Assembly: GCF_004331435.1 (NCBI RefSeq)
Contig: NZ_SJKA01000016.1
Coordinates: 62,001 to 126,000 of the forward strand
DNA: 64,000 bases
Direction: 5' to 3'
Source: Kribbella sindirgiensis
GTDB taxonomy: Bacteria; Actinomycetota; Actinomycetes; Propionibacteriales; Kribbellaceae
The first letter of the stretch is position 1, and every line of letters starts with the position of its first letter. Shown one piece after another: positions 57,553 through 64,000 of the stretch. A program made the translations under genes and the position numbers. The notes beneath the pieces were generated by a model. It was not told the origin of the DNA. It saw only the letters and a list, made by a program, of their open reading frames with translations, and searched no databases.

Positions 57553-57573
57553 CGCCCCTGCGTTCAGGGGCGT
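57552..57573. terminator. Stem-loop between convergent genes
   Basis: ACGCCCCTG (57552-57560) pairs with CAGGGGCGT (57565-57573) across a 4-nt loop. It spans the gap between the excalibur gene and the convergent membrane protein gene and includes the end of the latter, so it may stop both. Confidence 0.6.
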
Positions 57574-58982
57574 ACGACGAGGGGGCGGAAGGCCGCCTGG
57601 ACCTGAGCGTTGCTCGGGGTCACGCTCTCTTCCTCCGTGGAGATGTTGTCGATGCGGTACGGGCAGGCCTCGCCCGACATCGTCACGACGGTGTTCAGCA
57701 CCAGGCGCCCGGTGCGCAGCTCGTACACCTTGGCCGGCACTGTGACTTTGCGGAACGTCACGTAGCTGATCTCTCCCCCGTACGGGTTAGATTCCGGTAC
57801 GTACGGGCAGGTCTGCACCGCGGCGCCCATTCCCGCCGCCTCGGTGCACACGACGATGGTCGCCCGGTACGGGTCGTCGATCGACCACGCGGCCGGCAGC
57901 TGGTCGGCGTACTGGGAGCCGTCGCCGAGGAAGATCGCCGGGTTGAAGCCGCGGCGGTACGGCTTCGCGCCGCTGTACTTCGCCGGACTCTCGCAGTACG
58001 ACCCGCCCTGCACCAGGCTCCGGACGTTCTCCAACTCGATCGCCAGCGTGGCCTTCGCGAGTCCGGCGCGCGCCCTCGCGGTCTGCTTGGCCTTGGGGTA
58101 CGTCGCGACAAGCCGCTGGTACGTCGCCCGCGCGGTCACCCAGTTCTCGCGGGACGCGTACCCGTCGGCGCAGGCCAGCAGGGCGTTCGGCTCGATCCGG
58201 GGTACGACGGCATTCGCGCGATCGAGCAGGTTCTTGGACAGCGTGCGGGTCCGCAACCAGGCGGTCATCGTGATCTGCCCGCACGGCTCCATCGCCTGCA
58301 GGTCCTTGACGAACCGATCCATCACGGCACCCGCGGTCGCCTGCTGCCGCGGGTCGGAGGCGATCGGCCCGAGGACGACGTACGCCTGCTGGAGGGACCT
58401 CACGTCGGTCAGTCCAGTGGCCGCGGTGAGGTTCCCCTTCGCCGTGTCGATCCGGCCGCAGGTCTCCACGTCGCTGTCGCCACGATCCATGTCCTGCCCG
58501 GCGACCAGACGGTCACCGAACCAGACCTTGTCCTGCGCCTGCACGACCTTGGTGCAGTCACCGGCCCGTCGCGCCGCGGTCACCTCGCCGGCGACGTCAT
58601 CGGCGCCACGCTTCAGCACGACGCCCGCCGCCACGACCGCGAGCGTCACGACAGCGGCGACGATCCGCTTCGGGATACTGGCTTTCCGCACCGGTGGCCG
58701 GGTCGCGAGGTACAGACCGTGCAGCACCTGCAGCAGTCCCCACCCCAGCAGCCCGAACTGGTACGCCAGGTCCTTGCGCTGGTACATGAGGACGAGGAGT
58801 GCCGCCGTACCGGCGAGGCCGAGGAGACCGAAGATCCAGCGGCGGATCAGGAAGTAGCCGAGGCCGAGCAACGAAGCGTTGCCCAGGGCAACCGCCAACG
58901 GGTCGTGCGGACGCAGCCGCTTCGGCGGCTTTCCTGGGTACGGCGTGCCCTGCGGCGGAGGTGGCGGTTGCTGGTAGGTCAT
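57564..58982 (-). CDS. Multi-helix membrane protein with extracytoplasmic domain
   Basis: A 472-residue protein that I do not recognise. It starts with a Pro/Gln/Gly-rich tail (QQPPPPPQGTPYPG), then about three transmembrane helices (residues 30-90), then another at about 108-122 (IVAAVVTLAVVAAGVVLK). The remaining 340 residues are probably outside the membrane and have six to eight Cys (for example GDCTKVV, VETCGRID, EPCGQIT, LLACADGY), suggesting disulfides, and TPR-like helix pairs near WVTARATYQRLVATYPKAKQ. No enzyme motif. The ATG starts the conserved Pro-rich pattern; no strong ribosome binding site. Confidence 0.8.
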   Translation of the reverse strand: MTYQQPPPPPQGTPYPGKPPKRLRPHDPLAVALGNASLLGLGYFLIRRWIFGLLGLAGTAALLVLMYQRKDLAYQFGLLGWGLLQVLHGLYLATRPPVRKASIPKRIVAAVVTLAVVAAGVVLKRGADDVAGEVTAARRAGDCTKVVQAQDKVWFGDRLVAGQDMDRGDSDVETCGRIDTAKGNLTAATGLTDVRSLQQAYVVLGPIASDPRQQATAGAVMDRFVKDLQAMEPCGQITMTAWLRTRTLSKNLLDRANAVVPRIEPNALLACADGYASRENWVTARATYQRLVATYPKAKQTARARAGLAKATLAIELENVRSLVQGGSYCESPAKYSGAKPYRRGFNPAIFLGDGSQYADQLPAAWSIDDPYRATIVVCTEAAGMGAAVQTCPYVPESNPYGGEISYVTFRKVTVPAKVYELRTGRLVLNTVVTMSGEACPYRIDNISTEEESVTPSNAQVQAAFRPLVVRP

Positions 58983-59063
58983 CTGTATCGCTCTCAGTCA
59001 CGAGTGGTCACCGCCCACTGTGACGTCGTCCACCTCCGCCCGCGGCCCGCTGGCCGGTTCCTG

Positions 59064-60425
59064 TCACCCGAGCCGGATGGACTTCTTGTTCATGAACTCC
59101 TCGATACCGGCCGGGCCGAGTTCACGGCCGAGGCCGGAGCGTTTGATGCCGCCGAACGGGAGGTCGGCCTGGGAGCCGCCGGCGCGGTTCAGGTAGACCA
59201 TGCCGGCGTCGATCCGGTCGGCGACGCGGCGGTTGCGGTCGGGGTCGGTGCCCCACACCGACGCGCCGAGGCCGAACGGCGTGTCGTTCGCGAGTTCGAC
59301 CGCGTGGTCCTCGTCCGTCGCCTTGAAGACGATCACGACCGGACCGAAGATCTCCTCGTAGTACGCGTCCATCGCCGGCGTGACATCGGTGAGGACGGTG
59401 GCTTCGAGGTAGGCGCCGGGCGTGATCCGGTGCCCGCCCGCGCGCAGCGTCGCACCCTGGTCGACCGCCTTCGCGACCTGGGCGGCGACCTCGTCGGCGG
59501 CAGCGGCCGAGGCGAGCGGCGGGAGCTTCGTCGCGGGATCGGCCGGGTCGCCGGGGACGTAGTACTCCGTGACGCGTTTCGTCAGCCGGTCGACGTACTC
59601 GTCGTACAGGCCGGCCAGGACGATCATCCGCTTCGGGGCGTTGCAGGACTGGCCGCAGTTGCGCATCCGCGCGGTCGCGGTGGCGTTGACGGTCTCGTCG
59701 AGGTCGTCGGTGTCGAGGACGATCAGCGGGTCGGAGCCGCCGAGTTCGAGCACGGTCTTCTTCAGGTTCTTCCCGGCCTCGGCCGCGACCGAGATCCCGG
59801 CCTGCTCGCTGCCGGTCAGCGAGACGCCGGCGATCCGCGGGTCGGCGAGGATCGCGGGGATCTGCCGGCTGGACGCGTACGTGTTCACGTAGACGTCGTC
59901 CGGTACGCCGGCCGCGTGCAGGATCTCCTCGATCGCGCGCGCCGACCGCGGGCAGATCGAGGCGTGCTTGAGCAGGATCGTGTTCCCGAGCACCAGGTTC
60001 GGCGCGACGAACCGGGCGACCTGGTAGCACGGGAAGTTCCACGGCATGATCCCGAGCAGGGCGCCGATCGGCCCCTTGGTGATGACGGCCTTCCCGTCCC
60101 TGAGGTCGATCGGTTCGTCGGCGAGCAACGCCGTACCGTGCTCGGCGTAGTACCGGAAGATGTCGACCACGATTCCGACCTCGCCGCGGCCCTCGTTGAC
60201 CCGCTTCCCCATCTCGAGCGTCATGATCGCGGCCAACTCGTCGGCCCGCTCCGCGAACAACTCCGCCGCCCGAGCGACCACCGCGGCCCGCTCCCCCACC
60301 GAGCGCCCGCGCCACCCCGGATAGGCCCCGGCCACCCGCCCGATCGCCGCCCGCACCTCCTCCTCCGTCGAGTTGGCCACTTCCTCCACCAACACCCCAC
60401 GCGCCGGATCGGTGACTGAGTACAT
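59064..60425 (-). CDS. Aldehyde dehydrogenase (succinate-semialdehyde type)
   Basis: A 453-residue NAD(P)-dependent dehydrogenase of the GabD-like group that ends a catabolic pathway by oxidising an aldehyde. MPWNFPCYQVARFVAPNLVLGNT is the cofactor region, LELGGSDPLIV holds the general base Glu227, and NCGQSCNAPKR holds the catalytic Cys261. The C-terminus matches PFGGIKRSGLGRELGPAGIEEF. The ATG has GGAGG upstream. A CTGTATACAG palindrome is placed just upstream of the -10 box, pointing to GntR control, but no GntR gene is in the window. Confidence 0.93.
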   Translation of the reverse strand: MYSVTDPARGVLVEEVANSTEEEVRAAIGRVAGAYPGWRGRSVGERAAVVARAAELFAERADELAAIMTLEMGKRVNEGRGEVGIVVDIFRYYAEHGTALLADEPIDLRDGKAVITKGPIGALLGIMPWNFPCYQVARFVAPNLVLGNTILLKHASICPRSARAIEEILHAAGVPDDVYVNTYASSRQIPAILADPRIAGVSLTGSEQAGISVAAEAGKNLKKTVLELGGSDPLIVLDTDDLDETVNATATARMRNCGQSCNAPKRMIVLAGLYDEYVDRLTKRVTEYYVPGDPADPATKLPPLASAAAADEVAAQVAKAVDQGATLRAGGHRITPGAYLEATVLTDVTPAMDAYYEEIFGPVVIVFKATDEDHAVELANDTPFGLGASVWGTDPDRNRRVADRIDAGMVYLNRAGGSQADLPFGGIKRSGLGRELGPAGIEEFMNKKSIRLG

Positions 60426-60456
60426 GGGCTACCTCCATCCAAATCCACGAAACGCC

Positions 60457-60472
60457 ACCATACTGTATACAG
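60457..60472 (-). promoter_or_regulatory. -10 box and GntR-like palindrome of the aldehyde dehydrogenase gene
   Basis: CTGTATACAG (60463-60472) is a perfect 10-nt palindrome of a type bound by GntR-family regulators. On the minus strand TATGGT (60462-60457) follows directly as a possible -10 box. The remainder of 60426-60594 shows no gene and no clear promoter for the rightward protease. Confidence 0.5.
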
Positions 60473-60594
60473 CATCCCCTCGATCTGTCGCCGTCCAACT
60501 TTGGCAGCGCGCCGTGTGCTGTTGTGACATTTGCGTCCTGGGGGCATGCTCATGGCTGGTCCCGTTGTCCCGCCTCTTGATCGGATGCCCGCCC

Positions 60595-62682
60595 GTGTCT
60601 GAGCAACGGAAGTTTCGTCGTGTTGTGCGGCTGGTCGCTGTGCTGGCCGTTGTTTCGGTGCCGTCGATGGCGCTCGCCGCGCCGAGTGCACCCCCGGACC
60701 CCGCGAACGCATGGCAGTACCCGCACTGGCCGCAGAAGCAGCCCTGGCAGGAGTCGGGGCCGGACGCCCGCGTCGCGAAGACCCTGTCGAGCGGGTTGCC
60801 GGGCCCGATCGACCCGCAGAACTGGGAGAACCCGGACCACATGACGTGGGACGACTACGTCAAACCGCCGGGCACGAACTGGGCCGACCCCAACGTCAAG
60901 GGGTCCGAGCGGACCTTCAAGGGCGCGCTCGTCCTGCTCGACTACCCGAACCAGGACTTCGTGGTCACCAAGCCCAAGGGCTCGACCGTGTTCGGCAACC
61001 CGAGCGCGGCCGCGAACGGCGTACCGCGTGAGCAGGTCGCGAGCTTCTACCACGACTTCCTCAACAAGCCCGAGCCACTGAACCACGGTCACACGCTGCA
61101 CGAGTACTGGATGGAGGACTCCGGCGGCCGCTACGGCGTCGACCTCACCGCGTTCGGCCCGTACCGGATGCCGGGCAAGTCGCACGAGTACGCGATGGAG
61201 TTCCAGGGCGGCACGGCCTGCCCGGCCGGCGACAGCTGCAACCGCGACATCCGTACCGACGGCCGCGCCGCGTGGGTCGCCGACCAGGGTCCCGACGTAC
61301 CGGCGGGGTACGACTTCGTGTTCTTCCTCAGCGCCGGGCAGGACGAGTCGTCCACCTGGCAGGAGTTCGGGATGATGAAGTTCCCGACCAAGGAGGACGT
61401 CACCGACGACTTCGGACCGCCGGACCCGGCGCTGCCGAACTGGTCGAACACCCGCTACGTCGACTGGACCTCGTGGGCGGCCGGCGCGTCGATCTGGCCG
61501 AACGCCGGCGGCGGCTCCTCCACCCAGGCGGAGAGCTCCGGGATGGCGGTGTTCGCGCACGAGTTCAGCCACATCCTCGGCATCGGCGACAACTACAACA
61601 ACCCGTACGGCGTCCCGCCCAGGCGCGCGTACACGGGCATCTGGGAGATGCTCAGCCGGGGCAGCTTCAACGGCCCGGGCGGCCCGCACAGCCGCTGGAT
61701 GATTCCCGCGACCGGCGGCGCGTCGATGGGCGCGCAACACATGCTCCGGAACAAGATCAAGCTCGAGATGGTCGACGAGCAGAACGTCCTGCGGCTGTCC
61801 CGCGAGGCGCTCGCGACGTCGGGTGTGGTGATCGCTCAGGTGACGGCGCGGAGCGTGAACCCGGGCGCTCGCGATCTCTCCGGCGTGAACATCGAGCTCG
61901 GCGGCGCCGGTGATCTCGACGCGCCGTGCGACGCGACGAAGGATCCGCTCTGCGACGGCCGCGGGTACCAGAACTACACGGTCGAGGTCGTGGACCGGAT
62001 GGGCACCGACTCGTTCACGCCCGATGCCGGCGTGCTGCTCGCGAAGACCAAGAACCAGGACCGCGCGCCGTTCGAGTGGGTGATCGACGCGAACCCGCAG
62101 GACATCAACCTGACCGACTACGTGCTGCCCGACGGCACGAAGGTCCCGATCACGATCGGCGACTACCGGCAGTTGTCCGACGCACTGTTCCACGCAGGCA
62201 CGAACTCCGGCAGCGAGTACGAGTACACCGACACCGCCAACCGCCTGCACTTCTATATCACCAACGTGCACCGCAACGCTCAACGCGAGCTGTCGTACAC
62301 GGTCGCGATCCGCTCGCTCGACGGCGCCGGCGCGCAGAAACGCGGCGTACGGCTGCTGCCCACGGTCGCGAAGCCGGACCGTGGCGGCGTCCAGACGTGC
62401 AACTTCACACTCACGAACACCGGCAAGGCCGGTACGACGTCCGGCCCGGAGGACATCACGCAGTACGTGAAGGGCGACGTCTACCGCCTGTCCGCGAAGT
62501 CCAACGGCTGGCCGATCTCCCTGCCCAACGCCCTCGCCACCGCGAACGCGGGCCAGCAGGTCACCGTCCCCGTCCACACCAAGGCCGGCACCGGCCCCCT
62601 CGCCAAGATCACCCTCACCGCCACCTCCGAAAGCGACCCGACCAAGTCAGCGTCCGCGACCTGCATCGCCGTCAAGGGCTGA
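60595..62682 (+). CDS. Secreted M6-family metalloprotease
   Basis: A 695-residue exported zinc protease. A Sec signal (FRRVVRLVAVLAVVSVPSMALA) is cut near ALA-APS. The zinc motif HEFSHILGIGDN (His322, Glu323, His326, Asp332) identifies the immune-inhibitor-A-like M6 peptidases. HEYWMEDSGGRYGVD and WEMLSRGSFNGPGGPHSRW are family elements. A C-terminal domain of about 250 residues, with several Cys pairs (for example APCDATKDPLCDG), probably binds substrate or cell wall. Start is GTG, with no strong ribosome binding site; the ATG at 60585 is out of frame. It overlaps the convergent gene by 36 bp. Confidence 0.9.
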   Translation: MSEQRKFRRVVRLVAVLAVVSVPSMALAAPSAPPDPANAWQYPHWPQKQPWQESGPDARVAKTLSSGLPGPIDPQNWENPDHMTWDDYVKPPGTNWADPNVKGSERTFKGALVLLDYPNQDFVVTKPKGSTVFGNPSAAANGVPREQVASFYHDFLNKPEPLNHGHTLHEYWMEDSGGRYGVDLTAFGPYRMPGKSHEYAMEFQGGTACPAGDSCNRDIRTDGRAAWVADQGPDVPAGYDFVFFLSAGQDESSTWQEFGMMKFPTKEDVTDDFGPPDPALPNWSNTRYVDWTSWAAGASIWPNAGGGSSTQAESSGMAVFAHEFSHILGIGDNYNNPYGVPPRRAYTGIWEMLSRGSFNGPGGPHSRWMIPATGGASMGAQHMLRNKIKLEMVDEQNVLRLSREALATSGVVIAQVTARSVNPGARDLSGVNIELGGAGDLDAPCDATKDPLCDGRGYQNYTVEVVDRMGTDSFTPDAGVLLAKTKNQDRAPFEWVIDANPQDINLTDYVLPDGTKVPITIGDYRQLSDALFHAGTNSGSEYEYTDTANRLHFYITNVHRNAQRELSYTVAIRSLDGAGAQKRGVRLLPTVAKPDRGGVQTCNFTLTNTGKAGTTSGPEDITQYVKGDVYRLSAKSNGWPISLPNALATANAGQQVTVPVHTKAGTGPLAKITLTATSESDPTKSASATCIAVKG

Positions 62683-63288
62683 CAGCAGCGCGCCGGGTGT
62701 CCATCCGAGTTGGACACCCGGCGCGGCGTGCAGGTAGTCGACCACCTGCGCCAGCCCCCATCCGTGCGCCTCGATCAGCCCGGTCGCGATCCAGTGCAGG
62801 TACGACGCGGTTGGCGCGACCGGAGCGAGGTCGGCGACTGTGCCGTGGGTGACGGTGAACATCGGCAGGCCGTCCAGTTCCCCCAGTCGTACGACGGTCT
62901 CGTACCGGCCCGCGCCGAGTGAGTGGAGCTCGGCGACCTCCGGAACGAGAGCAACGAGCTCCCTCGCGTAGGCACCGCCCGGCTCGCGCCACATCTCCTG
63001 GGCTGCCACATCGGCCAGCTGGTCCAAAGTGACGAGATAGGCGCGGCCGGCGAGCTGCTTGGGTGCGGCTGCGTTGTAGAACGCCGAGCCACCGCCCCAC
63101 ACCTTCGACGCACCCGCGAACACCAGCCCGCCCGGCACTGTGACTGCCGCGGTCCGCTGGGGTGAGGTCCGATCGCGGCAGCCCGGATAGACGCGAGCGC
63201 CGCCGCGCGGGCGGCCGCCGTACAGGTAGCAGCTGAACCGTTCGAGGGCGAGGTTGGACCCGTAGGCGACGTACCAGACACGTTCCAC
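62647..63288 (-). CDS. GGCT-fold (gamma-glutamylcyclotransferase-like) protein
   Basis: A 213-residue protein with the N-terminal YVAYGSNLALERFSCYL motif of the GGCT/AIG2 fold and REPGGAYARELVALVPEV later in the chain. Close relatives are sometimes mislabelled histone deacetylase in databases. The activity could be cyclotransferase or something else: the glutamate usually expected as the general acid/base in YGSN-type cyclotransferases is not clear to me. The GTG start has AGAGG upstream. Its C-terminal codons carry the neighbour's terminator hairpin and overlap the protease by 36 bp. Confidence 0.85.
   Translation of the reverse strand: MERVWYVAYGSNLALERFSCYLYGGRPRGGARVYPGCRDRTSPQRTAAVTVPGGLVFAGASKVWGGGSAFYNAAAPKQLAGRAYLVTLDQLADVAAQEMWREPGGAYARELVALVPEVAELHSLGAGRYETVVRLGELDGLPMFTVTHGTVADLAPVAPTASYLHWIATGLIEAHGWGLAQVVDYLHAAPGVQLGWTPGALLSALDGDAGRGR
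62689..62725 (+). terminator. 15-bp stem-loop inside the convergent gene
   Basis: CGCGCCGGGTGTCCA (62689-62703) and TGGACACCCGGCGCG (62711-62725) pair perfectly across 7 nt, starting 6 nt after the protease stop. The sequence is also the C-terminal coding region of the GGCT-like gene on the minus strand. It probably terminates the protease mRNA. Confidence 0.65.
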
Positions 63289-63440
63289 GGAACCTCTGTC
63301 AACTCCTCGGGCTTCTGATTGCTATGGGCAACAACAAGCTGAGCGCCGCCTTGTAACACTACATGCTCACCCTCACGCGTGGACACGGAATCGCACTCTG
63401 TGGATAACTCGGATTCCCTTGAAAACAAGGGCATCTGGCT

Positions 63441-63470
63441 TTGAAAACTGTCGGAGGGGGTGTCTACGCT
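63441..63470 (+). promoter_or_regulatory. Leaderless promoter of the DUF222 gene
   Basis: TTGAAA (63441-63446), an 18-nt spacer and TACGCT (63465-63470) precede the ATG by 6 nt. TTGAAAAC is repeated about 22 bp apart (63419 and 63441). The upstream region 63289-63418 contains no gene I can support. Confidence 0.6.
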
Positions 63471-63476
63471 GTGGGT

Positions 63477-64000
63477 ATGGAGATTCTCGGGGACCGACCG
63501 GTGTGGTCGATGAGCGGCGACGAGATGGTGTCTGCTCTCGACGCAACGTATGCCGAGATCGCCCGCCTGAAGACCTACGCCCTGCACCTGACCGGCGGCC
63601 TCGAGACGATCGGCTACGCCAAGGAAGTCGGCGCCGGCACCACCGCGCGGTTCCTGACCTTCCGGTACCGCATCGACGCCACCGAGGCGCGCCGCGACGT
63701 CCACCTGGCCAACGCGCTACCGAAGTATCCCGCTGTCGCGGCCGCGCTCCCCAACCCTGCCCCCGAGGCCGCCGTTGACGACGCCGCCGAGGGCGATACT
63801 GGCCGTGGGGTGCTGTTGCATCCAGCACAGGCCGAGGCGATCGTGTCCGCGTTGGACAAGGTGCCCACCACGGTGCCGGTCGAGGACCTGGCAGTCGCGG
63901 AGCGGGAAATGGTGGAGCTTGGCCGCACCCATGGTCCGCTCGACCTCCGCAAGGCCGGCGTACAGGTCCGCAACCGGCTCGACACCGACGGCCCCGAACC
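63477..64000 (+). CDS. DUF222/HNH (13E12-type) protein, 3' end outside window
   Basis: The first 174 codons of an open frame that runs off the window. It opens MEILGDRPVWSMSGDEMVSA and continues IGYAKEVGAGTTARFLTFRYRIDATEARR, then ALPKYPAVAAAL. This pattern fits the DUF222 N-terminal domain of 13E12-repeat proteins, many of which end in an HNH nuclease domain not visible here. The ATG is 6 nt after TACGCT and there is no ribosome binding site. Later codons (HPAQAEAIVSALDKVP, DLRKAGVQVRNRL) also match the family. Confidence 0.8.
   Translation, partial: MEILGDRPVWSMSGDEMVSALDATYAEIARLKTYALHLTGGLETIGYAKEVGAGTTARFLTFRYRIDATEARRDVHLANALPKYPAVAAALPNPAPEAAVDDAAEGDTGRGVLLHPAQAEAIVSALDKVPTTVPVEDLAVAEREMVELGRTHGPLDLRKAGVQVRNRLDTDGPE

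Overview
The window looks like a chromosomal segment from a high-GC actinomycete. GC is roughly 70% by eye, GTG and TTG starts are common, Tat and lipobox signals occur, and there is a mycothiol-type DinB/MDMPI protein and a HelD-like RNA polymerase factor. The overall gene content resembles Kribbella or a related Propionibacteriales genus; that placement is inference from memory, not a search. I saw no rRNA, tRNA, CRISPR array, transposase, integrase or prophage gene. Coding density is very high, with many 1-20 bp gene overlaps.

Layout. 1-6645: 3' part of a leftward unit with a giant single-chain biotin-dependent acyl-CoA carboxylase followed by a class A penicillin-binding protein cut by the window edge. 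6831-12888: FAD oxidoreductase, NAD epimerase, class I aminotransferase coupled to an AlaX-type editing protein, a DUF5997/LysR-effector-domain divergent pair, and a VOC protein. 13085-19017: GMC oxidoreductase, aldo/keto reductase, DoxX-TetR pair, MFS transporter coupled to a chloramphenicol-phosphotransferase-like kinase. 19094-24464: Kup potassium transporter, AraC regulator, bicovalent-type FAD oxidoreductase, DHFR-like protein, MDMPI protein.

24550-32430 is the most unusual block. A regulator with a C-terminal winged helix is followed by a strong promoter carrying a tandem 8-bp repeat. Downstream lie five closely packed or overlapping genes: two paralogous secreted beta-propeller proteins (one Sec-type, one Tat-type), a DegT-type PLP aminotransferase and two amidohydrolase-fold proteins, the first of which lacks the usual metal-binding start. 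I do not recognise this set as a described pathway.

32447-42316: GNAT, a small gyrase-A-like fragment protein, CPBP protease, DUF1266 protein, TetR plus GH3 glucosidase, DUF5937 regulator plus MFS exporter, and an ABC ATPase/membrane pair. 42335-49214 is a textbook oligosaccharide locus: LacI regulator and GH3 enzyme run left, a Tat lipoprotein binding protein and two permeases run right, and a TTTCGAAA-like palindrome overlaps the -10 box of each divergent promoter. 49595-54908: HelD-like protein with a structured leader, a poorly defined basic protein, and a second class A PBP clearly paralogous to the first. 54986-64000: class Ic-like aminotransferase, thioesterase, excalibur protein, membrane protein, aldehyde dehydrogenase with a GntR-like palindrome, M6 metalloprotease, GGCT-fold protein, and the start of a DUF222/HNH-type gene.

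A window-wide pattern is the large number of genes with a TANNNT box 6-8 nt before the start codon and no Shine-Dalgarno sequence, which suggests leaderless mRNAs. Starts were chosen using this or a visible ribosome binding site.
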